A stretch of DNA of 64,000 bases from Burkholderia sp. GAS332 (GTDB taxonomy: Bacteria; Pseudomonadota; Gammaproteobacteria; Burkholderiales; Burkholderiaceae): positions 2,976,001 to 3,040,000 of the forward strand of contig FSRV01000001.1 in assembly GCA_900142905.1 (NCBI GenBank), in the 5' to 3' direction. Both the position numbers and the translations under genes were made by a program. Numbering within the stretch: position 1 is the first letter of the stretch; each line of letters starts with the position of its first letter. This document shows positions 37,263 to 46,263 of this stretch, piece by piece. The notes beneath the pieces are model-generated. The model saw only the letters and a program-made list of their open reading frames with translations, searched no databases and was not told where the DNA came from.

Positions 37263-38320
37263 TACAGCTCTCCTTGCTTGAGCGGGTGTTGCGATCCATG
37301 CATTGCATTGACGGACTGTGAAGCGGACTGTGAAGCGGACTGTGAAGCGAACTGTGATGCGAAAGGTGAAGCGGACGTCGGCGTGACAGGGCCTGCATAC
37401 GCCGGCACATCGCGCGCGGCCGACAGTTCCGCCGACATATGGCGCTCGGCGAGCAGTTTCAGACCGAGCGTCACGAGCGCCAGCAAGGCCAGCACCGACG
37501 CCACAGCGAATGCCGCCGAGAAGTTGTATTCGTTATAGAGAATTTCGACGTGCAGCGGCATCGTGTCGGTCTGGCCGCGAATATGGCCGGACACCACCGA
37601 CACCGCGCCGAACTCGCCCATGGCCCGCGCGTTACACAGAATCACGCCGTACAGCAGGCCCCATTTGACGTTCGGCAGCGTGACGCGCCGGAAAATCTGC
37701 CAGCCCGATGCGCCGAGCACATGCGCGGCTTCTTCTTCATCGTTGCCTTGCGCCTGCATTAGCGGAATCAGTTCCCGTGCAACGAACGGGAACGTGACGA
37801 AGATCGTCGCCAGCACGATGCCCGGCACGGCGAAGATGATCTGCACATCATGCGCCTGCAGCCACGGGCCGAACCAGCCCTGCGCGCCGAACATCAGCAC
37901 GTAGATCAAACCGGAAATCACCGGCGAGACCGAAAACGGCAGATCGATCAAGGTGGTCAGCAACGCCTTGCCGCGAAAGTCGAACTTGGCGATACACCAT
38001 GACGCAGCAAGGCCGAACACGAGATTCAGCGGCACCGCGATCGCGGCCGTGATGACGGTGAGCTTGATGGCCGACAACGCATCCGGATCGGCCAGCGATT
38101 CCAGATAGAAGCCAATGCCCTTAGCCAAGGCCTGATAGAACACGGCGACGAGCGGCACGACGAGAAATAGCGCGAGAAACAGCAGCGCGATGCCGGTCAG
38201 AATCCAGCGCACGACGGGCGGTTCGGTGACCGGATCAGGCCGGCGCGCGACATTGAGCGGCGCGCGCGGCGCCACGGCAACCGCAGCGGCGTCCACGCCA
38301 TTCGAGGTGTTGCGGCTCAT
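37262..38320 (-). CDS. cysW: Sulfate ABC transporter permease CysW
   Basis: This inner-membrane permease forms the sulfate channel with CysT. I use ATG 38320 (MSRNTSNG, 352 residues), which overlaps the cysT stop by 4 bp. Six hydrophobic segments are present, starting [19 protein letters not shown], and the EAA loop that contacts CysA is [21 protein letters not shown]. The C-terminus carries a low-complexity tail made of FASQ/SASQ units, encoded by 12-bp tandem repeats, which is not expected in this family. Confidence 0.95.
   Translation of the reverse strand: MSRNTSNGVDAAAVAVAPRAPLNVARRPDPVTEPPVVRWILTGIALLFLALFLVVPLVAVFYQALAKGIGFYLESLADPDALSAIKLTVITAAIAVPLNLVFGLAASWCIAKFDFRGKALLTTLIDLPFSVSPVISGLIYVLMFGAQGWFGPWLQAHDVQIIFAVPGIVLATIFVTFPFVARELIPLMQAQGNDEEEAAHVLGASGWQIFRRVTLPNVKWGLLYGVILCNARAMGEFGAVSVVSGHIRGQTDTMPLHVEILYNEYNFSAAFAVASVLALLALVTLGLKLLAERHMSAELSAARDVPAYAGPVTPTSASPFASQFASQSASQSASQSVNAMHGSQHPLKQGEL
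37314..37374 (-). repeat. 12-bp tandem repeats inside the cysW 3' end
   Basis: Units of GGACTGTGAAGC on the plus strand occur three times almost exactly and then twice in degenerate form. On the coding strand they give repeated Ser-Ala-Ser-Gln in the CysW tail. Because the unit is a multiple of three, copy-number change would not break the frame. Confidence 0.85.
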
Positions 38321-39213
38321 TGCACACCTCCGCCGAGCGCTGCCACGCTTGCAACGGCAGGCGCCGGCCCTGCGCCGCCACGACTCGTCCGGCGCTGCAG
38401 ATACCACTGCAGCGTATTGATCAACAACAGCATCAGGAACGACACCACCAGCATTACGACCGCGATCGCGGTGGCGCCGGCGTAGTCGTATTGTTCGAGC
38501 TTGGTAATGATCAGCAGCGAGGTGATTTCGGATTTCATCGGCACGTTACCGGCAATAAAGATCACCGAACCGTACTCGCCGAGCGCCCGCGCGAACGCCA
38601 GCGCGAAACCGGTCAACAAGGCGGGGAACACCGCCGGCAGCACGACGCGGCGAAACGTCAGCCAGCGCGAGGCGCCGAGGCACGCCGCGGCCTCTTCCTG
38701 CTCGCGTTCGAACTCTTCGAGCACCGGCTGCACGGTCCGCACGACGAACGGCAAACCGATAAAGGTCAGCGCGATCAGCACACCCGCCGGCGTAAAGGCG
38801 ATCTTGATGCCGAGCGGTTCGAGAAACTGCCCGATCCAGCCATTGCCCGCGTACACGGCCGCGAGCGAGATACCGGCCACCGAAGTCGGCAGCGCGAACG
38901 GCAGATCGACCACCGCATCGACGATGCGCTTGAACGGGAAGGTATAGCGCACCAGCACCCACGCGACCAGAAAACCGAACACCGCATTGATCAGCGCGCC
39001 GCCGAGGGCCGAGAAAAACGTGAGGCGATACGACGCGAGCACGCGCGGCGAACTCACCGCGCGCACGAACTGACTCCAGTCGAGCGTGGCGGTCTTGAGA
39101 AAGGTTGCCGCAAGCGGAATCAGCACCACGAGGCTCAGATAAGCCACCGTGATGCCGAGTGTCAGGCCAAAACCGGGCAACGCGCTCGGTTTTCGGAAGG
39201 TCAACGTCGTCAT
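38317..39213 (-). CDS. cysT: Sulfate ABC transporter permease CysT
   Basis: This partner permease of CysW is 298 residues from ATG 39213 ([16 protein letters not shown]). Six membrane segments are visible with the EAA motif [21 protein letters not shown] in the loop after the fourth. Upstream in-frame codons to 39438 would add an implausible Arg-rich extension. It follows sbp by 151 bp containing a strong hairpin and overlaps cysW by 4 bp. Confidence 0.95.
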   Translation of the reverse strand: MTTLTFRKPSALPGFGLTLGITVAYLSLVVLIPLAATFLKTATLDWSQFVRAVSSPRVLASYRLTFFSALGGALINAVFGFLVAWVLVRYTFPFKRIVDAVVDLPFALPTSVAGISLAAVYAGNGWIGQFLEPLGIKIAFTPAGVLIALTFIGLPFVVRTVQPVLEEFEREQEEAAACLGASRWLTFRRVVLPAVFPALLTGFALAFARALGEYGSVIFIAGNVPMKSEITSLLIITKLEQYDYAGATAIAVVMLVVSFLMLLLINTLQWYLQRRTSRGGAGPAPAVASVAALGGGVQ

Positions 39214-39267
39214 GCTGAGTACTCGTTCAGGGTTGAGGCCGGTGGCTCTTTTTTGGCCGCCTGGCTG

Positions 39268-39302
39268 GCCAGAAAGCGCGCCTGGTGGGCGCGCTTTCTG
39301 GC
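39268..39302. repeat. Strong hairpin between sbp and cysT
   Basis: GCCAGAAAGCGCGCC and the complementary GGCGCGCTTTCTGGC form a near-perfect ~15-bp stem with a short loop. No U-tract follows on the minus strand. In ABC operons such a hairpin after the binding-protein gene often protects its mRNA, allowing more binding protein than permease; that role is inferred here. Confidence 0.7.
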
Positions 39303-39364
39303 GGGTGTCACTAGCGCGTCTAACTGCGGCGTCTAACCGCGCCGGTCGTCCAACTGAGCGCCCG

Positions 39365-40414
39365 TTACTGCGGCGAGTAAATCGAATCGAACACGCCGCC
39401 GTCGGCAAAATGTGTCTTCTGCGCGTTCGCCCAGCCACCGAACGAATCGTCCACCGTGTACAACTTCAGCTTCGGAAACTTCGCTGTCAGCTCGGCCGGC
39501 ACCTTGCTCGAACGCGGACGGTAGAAGTTCTTCGCCGCGATTTCCTGACCTTGCTCGCTGTACAGGAAGTTCAGATACGCTTCGGCCAGCTTGCGCGTGC
39601 CGTGCTTGTCGACCACCTTATCCACCACCGCAACCGGCGGCTCGGCCAGGATGCTCACCGACGGCACGACGATCTCAAACTTCTCCGGCCCGAATTCCTT
39701 CAGCGAGAGAAACGCTTCGTTTTCCCACGCGATCAACACGTCACCGATACCGCGCTGCACGAAGCTGGTGGTCGCGCCACGCGCGCCCGAATCCAGCACG
39801 CCGGCATTCTTATAGAGCTTGCCGACGAACTCCTTGGCCTTCTCGTCGTTGCCGCCCGGCTGATGTTCAGCGTAGGCCCATGCGGCCAGATAGTTCCAGC
39901 GCGCCCCGCCCGAGGTCTTCGGATTCGGCGTGACGATCGACACACCCGGCTTGATCAGATCGTCCCAATCCTTGATGTGCTTCGGGTTACCCTTGCGCAC
40001 CAGAAACACGATCGTCGACGTGTACGGCGAGGCGTTGTCCGGCAAACGCTTTTGCCAGCCCTTGTCGAGCAAACCCTTGTTAGCCAGCGCGTCGATGTCG
40101 TAGGCCAAGGCCAGCGTCACGACGTCCGCCTGCAACCCGTCCAGCACCGAGCGCGCTTGCGCACCCGAGCCGCCGTGCGACTGCTTGAAGGTGATCGTCT
40201 CGCCCGTTTTCGCCTTCCATTCCTTGCCGAATGCCTGGTTGACGTCCTGGTACAGCTCGCGTGTCGGGTCGTACGACACGTTCAGCAGCGTTGTCTCGGC
40301 TGCCTGTGCCTGCGCTACAACGCCGACCGCGGCAATCGTGCCGGCTGCGCCGAATGCGAGCGCCGCGATAAGTTTTCTGGTCCTGCCTGCCAGCCCCGTG
40401 CCTTGGTGTTTCAT
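39365..40414 (-). CDS. sbp: Periplasmic sulfate-binding protein
   Basis: The 349-residue protein captures sulfate for the CysTWA importer. A signal peptide (basic [14 protein letters not shown], hydrophobic [19 protein letters not shown], cleavage near AQAQAAE) leads to the mature family sequence [22 protein letters not shown] and [40 protein letters not shown] is also conserved. It is the first gene of the sulfate operon and is preceded by an A/T-rich region suited to CysB binding. Confidence 0.96.
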   Translation of the reverse strand: MKHQGTGLAGRTRKLIAALAFGAAGTIAAVGVVAQAQAAETTLLNVSYDPTRELYQDVNQAFGKEWKAKTGETITFKQSHGGSGAQARSVLDGLQADVVTLALAYDIDALANKGLLDKGWQKRLPDNASPYTSTIVFLVRKGNPKHIKDWDDLIKPGVSIVTPNPKTSGGARWNYLAAWAYAEHQPGGNDEKAKEFVGKLYKNAGVLDSGARGATTSFVQRGIGDVLIAWENEAFLSLKEFGPEKFEIVVPSVSILAEPPVAVVDKVVDKHGTRKLAEAYLNFLYSEQGQEIAAKNFYRPRSSKVPAELTAKFPKLKLYTVDDSFGGWANAQKTHFADGGVFDSIYSPQ

Positions 40415-40502
40415 GTCAACTTTCTCCGCGTTGTGGTCCGCTGAAACAGCGTGTGGTGTTGTTCTACGTCGCGGTCACGTGCACATGAGCGCCAACTCGA
40501 AG

Positions 40503-40570
40503 TGCAGTCTATCGAAAGGCTTTCATCATTAAAAATAATGTTTCTTCATTCTTTAATACGCAAAAGTGGT
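40503..40570 (-). promoter_or_regulatory. A/T-rich region upstream of sbp, candidate CysB-controlled promoter
   Basis: This is the least GC-rich stretch of the neighbourhood, with CATTAAAAATAATG (a small dyad) and TTCATTCTTTAATACGC about 100-150 bp before sbp. CysB sites are long, A/T-rich and weakly conserved, so the assignment is only by position and composition. Confidence 0.35.
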
Positions 40571-40686
40571 AATGACGGCCGGATAAGGCGTTGCGGCACG
40601 AAAACGGGTGTTGGGGCATCCGCTTACGACACTGGAACGCCACCCCGGGCCACGAACTTAAAGTAAAGCTTGAATTGCGCGGAATA

Positions 40687-40702
40687 CTGTATAAAAATAC
40701 AG
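40687..40702. promoter_or_regulatory. SOS (LexA) box 1
   Basis: CTGTATAAAAATACAG fits the CTGT-N8-ACAG LexA operator with an A/T-rich centre. It overlaps a likely -10 (TATAAA), 28 bp before the lexA start. It implies autorepression and DNA-damage induction. Confidence 0.92.
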
Positions 40703-40706
40703 TCAC

Positions 40707-40722
40707 CTGTTCATACATACAG
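40707..40722. promoter_or_regulatory. SOS (LexA) box 2
   Basis: CTGTTCATACATACAG is a second CTGT-N8-ACAG match four bases after box 1, so the centres are 20 bp apart on the same DNA face. Tandem operators are also found before enterobacterial lexA. Confidence 0.9.
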
Positions 40723-40729
40723 TGGCGCC

Positions 40730-41380
40730 ATGACCAAACTTACCGCACGACAGCAGCAGGTTTTCGATTTAATCCGCCGGGCGATCGAACGCACCGGTTT
40801 TCCGCCCACGCGTGCGGAGATCGCCGCCGAACTGGGTTTCAGCTCCGCCAACTCGGCAGAAGAACATCTGCGGGCGCTGGCCCGCAAGGGCGTGATCGAG
40901 CTGGCGGCCGGCGCATCGCGCGGCATTCGCCTGCTGGGGGGCGCGGAAGATTCGCCGTACCAGTTCACGCTGCCGCACGCCAGCATCATGCAACTGTCGT
41001 TGCCGCTGATTGGCCGGGTTGCGGCGGGTAGCCCGATCCTCGCGCAGGAACATATCTCGCAGCACTACGCGTGCGATCCCGCGCTGTTTTCGAGCAAGCC
41101 TGATTACCTGCTGAAGGTGCGCGGGCTGTCCATGCGCGACGCGGGCATCTTCGACGGCGACCTGCTCGCGGTACAGAAGAAAAGCGAAGCCAAAGACGGC
41201 CAGATCATCATCGCGCGCCTTGGCGACGACGTGACGGTCAAGCGGTTGAAGCGCCGGCCGAACGGTATCGAGTTGATCGCCGAGAACCCCGATTACGACA
41301 ACATTTTCGTTGAAACCGGCAGTGCGGAGTTCGCACTCGAGGGTATCGCCGTCGGGCTGATCCGCCCGGGCGAGTTCTAA
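40730..41380 (+). CDS. lexA: LexA repressor
   Basis: LexA represses SOS genes and self-cleaves when RecA is activated. The 216-residue protein starts at ATG 40730 ([15 protein letters not shown]). The winged helix covers about residues 1-65 ([18 protein letters not shown]). The cleavage site is Ala99-Gly100 in RVAAGSP, and the catalytic dyad is Ser134 (GLSMRDAGI) and Lys171 (DVTVKRLKR). Two SOS boxes lie directly upstream. A small unknown gene follows 58 bp later on the same strand and may share the transcript. Confidence 0.97.
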   Translation: MTKLTARQQQVFDLIRRAIERTGFPPTRAEIAAELGFSSANSAEEHLRALARKGVIELAAGASRGIRLLGGAEDSPYQFTLPHASIMQLSLPLIGRVAAGSPILAQEHISQHYACDPALFSSKPDYLLKVRGLSMRDAGIFDGDLLAVQKKSEAKDGQIIIARLGDDVTVKRLKRRPNGIELIAENPDYDNIFVETGSAEFALEGIAVGLIRPGEF

Positions 41381-41438
41381 CCCCCTGCTTGTGCGCCAAC
41401 CCAAAGCTGCCCCAACGTTGAATCGCCTGGAGAGACTC

Positions 41439-41783
41439 ATGGAACGCCTTGCCCGCATGCTGCCTTTTCGCCAGTTCGGTCGTTTGCGCCATCTGCGCAA
41501 GCTGGTGCCCTGCTCACTGATCGAGGCGTCCTCCGCGAGTACTCCATCGCTGTTCGACGCGCCTGCCAGCGTATCGAGCCTGCCGTCCTCGTTGCCGGCT
41601 TTTGCTCGCGTGTCGTTGAATTCGGGGCTGAATACGGCTGAACCGGCACGTCGTGCGCCGGTGCGCGTCTATCACGGGCCATCGCGGCTGATCATGGTCG
41701 GCACGGTAGACGCCGTGTGCCGCATGATCGATCGCTGTATCGCAGATGAAGCTAACGTGCACGGCGCGGTGTTCGAGTCATAA
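41439..41783 (+). CDS. Hypothetical protein downstream of lexA
   Basis: This 114-residue protein is not recognised. ATG 41439 has a good GGAGAG site five bases upstream. The N-terminal ~30 residues are basic (MERLARMLPFRQFGRLRHLRK), then a Ser/Pro-rich stretch leads to a more ordered C-terminus, RVYHGPSRLIMVGTVDAVCRMIDRCIADE. There is no membrane segment or signal peptide. It lies 58 bp after lexA with no terminator between, so SOS induction is possible. Confidence 0.6.
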   Translation: MERLARMLPFRQFGRLRHLRKLVPCSLIEASSASTPSLFDAPASVSSLPSSLPAFARVSLNSGLNTAEPARRAPVRVYHGPSRLIMVGTVDAVCRMIDRCIADEANVHGAVFES

Positions 41784-41936
41784 GCGGCACGGCGCCTGCT
41801 CGCCACTGGGGCTGTGTGGTGATGCGGCGCGATGACTTTTCGCCCGCCGGCGCCTGCCCGGATATCGCATCGCATGGGATCGTTTTCGCGTGGCCGCGGT
41901 CCACGTTAGATCACACCTACTAGAGAGTCCCACTCG

Positions 41937-42593
41937 ATGGCAGTTTCAACTCGCACGAAGCGCAGCGCCACCCGGTCGCTGATCGTTACTTTGATCGTGA
42001 TTGCGGTGATCGCCGCGTTGGGGTTCGGTTACGCGTCGCCCTACATGGCGCTGAATAATCTCAAGCGCGCGGCGGACGCTCGTGATGCGCAAACCGTCAA
42101 CGAATACGTCGACTTTCCCGCGTTGCGCGAGAGCCTGAAGGAGCAGGTCACCGGTTTGTTAACACGTCGGATCGAGGCGCATGACAATGGCAATCCGTTC
42201 GCCGCGATTGGCGCGATGATTGGCGCGGCCTTGATTGGTCCGCTGGTCGACGCTTATGCGACACCCGACGGCGTTGCGGCTTTGCTGAACGGCATGCCAC
42301 CGCGCGGCAACCCGGGCGAACGGCCGCCGGTGCCGCCTGGCGCAGCGGCGCCTGCACCGGAACCCGCTCCGCCTGTTGCCGGCAATACGGCCAACGGCGC
42401 AGCTAGCAATGCGGCTAACCCCGAGAACAACGCGACGCCACCGCAACCGCCGCAAACCACGGCGGGCTACCGCAGCCTCAACGAGTTCGCCGTCACCTAT
42501 CAGCATGGTGTTGGCGACGCGCGTTACTCGGCGATCCTGCGGCGCGAGGGTTTGTTCACGTGGAAGCTGGCCGCGATCAATCTGAACGAGTGA
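41937..42593 (+). CDS. DUF2939 domain protein, membrane anchored
   Basis: The 218-residue protein has a basic N-terminus and one membrane helix (SLIVTLIVIAVIAALGFGY). The DUF2939 pattern follows: YASPYMALNNLKRAADARDAQ, VNEYVDFPALRESLKEQV and the later YRSLNEFAVTYQHG with WKLAAINL at the end. Between them is a Pro/Ala/Asn-rich insert (about residues 120-180). The domain's function is unknown; topology suggests a periplasmic domain. Confidence 0.85.
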   Translation: MAVSTRTKRSATRSLIVTLIVIAVIAALGFGYASPYMALNNLKRAADARDAQTVNEYVDFPALRESLKEQVTGLLTRRIEAHDNGNPFAAIGAMIGAALIGPLVDAYATPDGVAALLNGMPPRGNPGERPPVPPGAAAPAPEPAPPVAGNTANGAASNAANPENNATPPQPPQTTAGYRSLNEFAVTYQHGVGDARYSAILRREGLFTWKLAAINLNE

Positions 42594-42643
42594 TCGTCTG
42601 GCGAGCGTTATTGACTTGAGCGGACTTGAGCGAATCACAGTCT

Positions 42644-42680
42644 GGCCGAACGGTCGCCCTGAACGAGCGACCGTTCGGCC
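42644..42680. terminator. Hairpin between convergent DUF2939 and usp genes
   Basis: GGCCGAACGGTCGC and GCGACCGTTCGGCC form a perfect 14-bp stem with a 9-base loop. No U-tract follows on either side, but the site lies between two converging gene ends. Confidence 0.55.
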
Positions 42681-42725
42681 CACGTGGCCCATTCAGCCCC
42701 GTTCGCGCCGCCACCCCGCCGTGCG

Positions 42726-43190
42726 TCAAGCCGCCGCTTGCTGCTGCTCCTGCGCGGAAGAGCACGCCACCAGAATGCTGCACGAGATCCGGTCGAGCAG
42801 CGGGGTATTCCCTGCGCCCATCCACCATCGTGACAGACCGGTGCGGCAACGGTGGCCGACCACCACGAGGTCGACATGCAACTCATTGGCGAGGTTGGCG
42901 ATCTCGTCGATCGGATGGCCAAACGCAAAATGCCCTTGCGCGGTCACGCCGCGTTCGGTAAGCCAGTCCACCCCTTCCTGCAGGATGTCGCGGGCTGTTT
43001 TTTCGAAGCTGCCGCAGGCCACATCGGTCAGCAGGCCCGCGCTTTGCGCAATGCTCGAGCGCATATCGACCACTGACAATAAGTGCGTTTCCGCCTTCAG
43101 ATCCAACGCCAGGTCGGCGCCGCAACGTAACGCTTTGCGGCCTTCGCGCGAGCCGTCGTAGCACAACAGGATTTTTTGGTAGCTCGCCAT
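42726..43190 (-). CDS. Universal stress protein family protein
   Basis: This 154-residue UspA-fold protein begins YQKILLCYDGSREGRKAL with the usual Asp after the first strand. The nucleotide-binding loop region VVVGHRCRTGLSRWWMGAGNT deviates slightly from the common G-2x-G-9x-G-S/T pattern (Asn-Thr at the end), so ATP binding is likely but not certain. The C-terminus ends in a Gln/Ala run. It is a monocistronic gene. Confidence 0.9.
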   Translation of the reverse strand: MASYQKILLCYDGSREGRKALRCGADLALDLKAETHLLSVVDMRSSIAQSAGLLTDVACGSFEKTARDILQEGVDWLTERGVTAQGHFAFGHPIDEIANLANELHVDLVVVGHRCRTGLSRWWMGAGNTPLLDRISCSILVACSSAQEQQQAAA

Positions 43191-43455
43191 GATTTTTCTC
43201 CCATCCCGCGAGGAACGCGGTCTTAATGAATCATGGTGCGCCGCAATTCAGGTTGCAAGGGATGGAAAACGCTAAGTGCGCCCTAAACAGGTGCGTGCTG
43301 GATCCAGGGCGAGTTTGGGTCGCGGTTGAACCTATGCCGCAGCGCAAGAAACGCTGTTCGACGCATCCAGCGGCGATGAACGTCTGTCTGCCGATGCCAT
43401 AGAATGAGCGGCCTTACCGGCAATTTGCGTCTTTTCCCGGAGCCTCGATCGATCC

Positions 43456-44370
43456 ATGTCTGAAGCCGCTATTGAATTCCACAACGTTAAAAAAAGTTAC
43501 GGCGAAAAGACGGTCGTCGATGGACTGTCGTTTCATGTCAACGCGGGTGAATGTTTTGGTCTCCTTGGCCCGAACGGCGCGGGCAAAACCACCACGTTGC
43601 GGATGCTGCTCGGCATCGCCGCACCGGATGCCGGCACAATCCGCCTGTGCGGCGAGCCGATTCCCGGCCGCGCGCGCCTGGCGCGAGCGCGTGTGGGCGT
43701 CGTGCCGCAATTCGACAACCTCGATCCCGATTTCACCGTCCGTGAAAACCTGCTGGTGTTCGGCCGTTACTTCGGCCTGAGCGCCGCGCAATGCCGCGCG
43801 ATGGTACCGTCGCTGCTCGAATTCGCGCGCCTCGAAAGCAAGGCGGATGCACGGGTGAGCGAACTGTCGGGCGGCATGAAGCGGCGCCTCACGCTGGCTC
43901 GCGCGCTCGTCAACGACCCCGATGTACTGATCATGGACGAGCCGACCACCGGCCTCGATCCGCAGGCACGGCATCTGATCTGGGAGCGGCTGCGCTCGCT
44001 GCTTGCACGTGGCAAGACCATCCTGCTGACCACGCACTTCATGGAAGAAGCCGAACGGCTGTGCCATCGCCTCTGTGTGATCGAGGAAGGACGCAAGATT
44101 GCCGAAGGCGCGCCGAGCGCGTTGATCGCATCCGAGATCGGCTGCGACGTGATCGAAATCTTCGGACCCGATCCGGTAGCGTTGCGCGATGAATTGGCGC
44201 CGCTTGTCGAGCGCACCGAGATCAGCGGCGAGACGCTCTTCTGCTATGTGAACGACGCCGAGCCGGTGCATGCCCGGCTCAAGCAACGCGCCGATCTGCG
44301 CTACCTGCATCGTCCCGCGAATCTGGAAGACGTGTTCCTGCGCCTGACCGGGCGCGAGATGCAGGACTGA
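43456..44370 (+). CDS. ABC transporter ATP-binding protein, NodI/DrrA type
   Basis: The 304-residue ATPase belongs to the NodI-like group of ABC-2 exporters. Walker A is [14 protein letters not shown], the signature [19 protein letters not shown] and Walker [19 protein letters not shown], followed by the H-loop [14 protein letters not shown]. The C-terminal domain ends [17 protein letters not shown], as in this family. It is followed 65 bp later by its permease. NodI likeness does not imply nodulation; the substrate is unknown. Confidence 0.92.
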   Translation: MSEAAIEFHNVKKSYGEKTVVDGLSFHVNAGECFGLLGPNGAGKTTTLRMLLGIAAPDAGTIRLCGEPIPGRARLARARVGVVPQFDNLDPDFTVRENLLVFGRYFGLSAAQCRAMVPSLLEFARLESKADARVSELSGGMKRRLTLARALVNDPDVLIMDEPTTGLDPQARHLIWERLRSLLARGKTILLTTHFMEEAERLCHRLCVIEEGRKIAEGAPSALIASEIGCDVIEIFGPDPVALRDELAPLVERTEISGETLFCYVNDAEPVHARLKQRADLRYLHRPANLEDVFLRLTGREMQD

Positions 44371-44435
44371 CGCGTATCGATACCGGCTCAGCTCGCCACC
44401 CTCCATAGCTATAACGACACGGCAAGAGACACGCA

Positions 44436-45263
44436 ATGGACGTACGCACTTACGAAACTCACGGCGAGGCACCCTTGAAGCAGGAAACCTTCGCTGCGTT
44501 CCCCGCCAATGCCGTGAACTGGATTGCGGTGTGGCGCCGCAACTATCTGGTCTGGAGGAAGCTCGCGATCGCTTCGATGTTCGGCAATCTTGCCGATCCG
44601 ATGATCTATCTGTTCGGCCTGGGCTTCGGGCTTGGGCTAATGGTCGGGCACATCGACGGCGTGTCGTATATCGCGTTTCTCGCTGCGGGCACGGTGGCAT
44701 CGAGCGTGATGATGTCGGCGAGTTTCGAGTCGATGTATTCGGGTTTTTCGCGCATGCATGTACAGCGCACGTGGGAGGCGATCATGCATACGCCGCTGAC
44801 GCTCGGCGACATCGTGCTCGGCGAGGTGATCTGGGCGGGTAGCAAGTCGATGCTATCGGGCGCGGCGATCATGCTGGTCGCGGGGGCGCTCGGCTATGCG
44901 AGTTTTCCGTCGATGCTGCTGGCGTTGCCGGTGATCGTGCTGACGGGGCTTGCGTTTGCGAGTATCGCGATGGTGGTGACGGCGCTCGCGCCGTCGTATG
45001 ACTTCTTTATGTTTTACCAGACGTTGGTGTTGACGCCGATGTTGCTGTTGTCCGGGGTGTTCTTTCCCGTTTCGCAGTTGCCCGCTGCGGCGCGGATCGC
45101 GACTGAGTTTTTGCCTTTGGCGCATGCAGTCGATCTGATTCGGCCGGCTATGCTTGGGCGGCCGGTTGATGGGGTTGTTTTGCATGTTGCCGTGCTGGCG
45201 GCTTATGCAGTGGGGGGGTTTGTTGTGTCGGCGGTTTTGTTTCGGCGCAGGATGATGAAATAG
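44436..45263 (+). CDS. ABC-2 type permease, NodJ family
   Basis: The 275-residue inner-membrane protein has six hydrophobic segments and the NodJ-type core [32 protein letters not shown] and [24 protein letters not shown]. The late [24 protein letters not shown] is also typical. With the upstream ATPase it forms a complete exporter. Immediately after its stop codon the intergenic repeat begins, with GGCCTTCGGCC followed by TTTTTTT that may end transcription. Confidence 0.92.
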   Translation: MDVRTYETHGEAPLKQETFAAFPANAVNWIAVWRRNYLVWRKLAIASMFGNLADPMIYLFGLGFGLGLMVGHIDGVSYIAFLAAGTVASSVMMSASFESMYSGFSRMHVQRTWEAIMHTPLTLGDIVLGEVIWAGSKSMLSGAAIMLVAGALGYASFPSMLLALPVIVLTGLAFASIAMVVTALAPSYDFFMFYQTLVLTPMLLLSGVFFPVSQLPAAARIATEFLPLAHAVDLIRPAMLGRPVDGVVLHVAVLAAYAVGGFVVSAVLFRRRMMK

Positions 45264-45289
45264 GGGTTGGGGGCCTTCGGCCAGGTTTT

Positions 45290-45695
45290 TTTCGCGTGGC
45301 GGGTGAGTCGTTTTTTTTGCCTGCGCGGCGATTGTGCGTCTGTTTGCCTGCGGCGATGGCGTTTGCTTGATTTGTCTGCCTGCGCGGCGCTTGTTTCTGT
45401 TTGCCTATGGCGTTGGCCTTTCCTTGATCTGTCTGCGCGGCGCTTATTTTCTGTGTGCTTTCGGCGTTGGCCTTTCCTTGATTTGTTATTGGTCTATTAG
45501 CGTCGCCCCTGTGCGGGGCGGCACCTACTTTTCTTTGCCTGCCGCAAAGAAAAGTAGGCAAAAGAAAGCGGCTCGAACCCCCTGGTAAGCGGGTCCCTCG
45601 CGCAGCCACGGTAGTGGTGCATCTGGAATCTGTGTTCTCGCACATTCGGCCTTGGTGACAAGGGCGTCATACTTCCGGCGGCGCTGCGCGCGCCG
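45290..45695 (+). repeat. Intergenic repeat copy 2 (uninterrupted)
   Basis: The left part contains about three imperfect ~55-bp units with GCCTGCGCGGCGCTTG and GTTGGCCTTTCCTTGAT. Next come TTATTGGTCTATTAGCG, CCCCTGTGCGGGGCGGCA and the perfect hairpin 45524-45558 (CCTACTTTTCTTTGC / GCAAAGAAAAGTAGG). A conserved block ends near GCGCGCGCCG at 45695. It matches copy 1 at 1290-1461 plus 2829-3014 without the insertion sequence. Confidence 0.85.
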
Positions 45696-46016
45696 AAGGG
45701 CATTTCATAAAACCGACCACTGCGTTTTCGCACTCGCGTTTTGCTCAGCACCTTGGCCCGCCGTTGCATCGCGACTGCCATCTTGATTACTGCGGCGATT
45801 GCCGCCACCACCGCCACAGCCGCCGCTGTCACAGCGCTGGCAATGGCGTTTCATTCGGGCTGTGTTATCGCTCTTTCATTTGCTTGCGCAAATCGTCATT
45901 TGGATACTTGGGTGCTTCGCCGAGGCGAAGCCGATGGCCCCACCGCGCGCGATCGAAGCCTCACGGTTTCCCTGGCAGACCCATCCGCGACGCACGCAGT
46001 GCGGAGTGGGAGCTGA
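45696..46016. other. Unique spacer between two inverted repeat copies
   Basis: This 321-bp stretch lies between repeat copies 2 and 3. It includes an Ala/Thr-coding-like GCC-rich tract around 45790-45840. Open frames here are short and have no recognisable features; I see no gene. Confidence 0.5.
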
Positions 46017-46263
46017 TGAGTGCTTTGTCACTACCGCCGAAGGTGCGAGGGCACGGATTCCAGATGCACCACTACCGCGACTGTGCGGGGGACCCGCTTA
46101 GCAGGGGCTTCGAGCCGCTTTCTTTTGCCTATCTTTTCTTTGCGGCGGCAAAGAAAAGTAGGTGCTGCCCCGCACAGGGGCAACGCTAATAGACCACTAA
46201 CAAATCAAGGAAAGGCCAACGCCGCAGGCATACAGACAAAAAGCGCCGCGCAGGCAAAAAACA
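46017..46263 (-). repeat. Intergenic repeat copy 3, inverted
   Basis: This is the same repeat on the minus strand: the TTTGTCACT block, GGGGGACCCGCTTAGCAGGGG, a slightly decayed hairpin (CTTTTCTTTGC / GCAAAGAAAAGTAGG), TGCCCCGCACAGGGGC and GCTAATAGACCA. The GGAAAGGCCAACGCCGCAGG tail follows and runs right up to the hpnK stop codon at 46264. Confidence 0.82.

Noticed and set aside
43456..45263. Nodulation genes nodI/nodJ
   Set aside because: The proteins match the NodI/NodJ-type ABC family, but no other nod gene is present and this exporter family is widespread in non-nodulating bacteria. I therefore give no nod symbol.
44436..45263. Copy 2 of the repeat as 3' coding extension of the NodJ-type permease
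   Set aside because: The permease ends with a normal family C-terminus and TAG at 45261-45263; the repeat starts after it.
45741..46016. A 91-codon Ala-rich frame between the inverted repeats
   Set aside because: It begins in an Ala/Thr run produced by a GCC-rich tract and ends in repeat-adjacent DNA. There is no ribosome-binding site or conserved feature.
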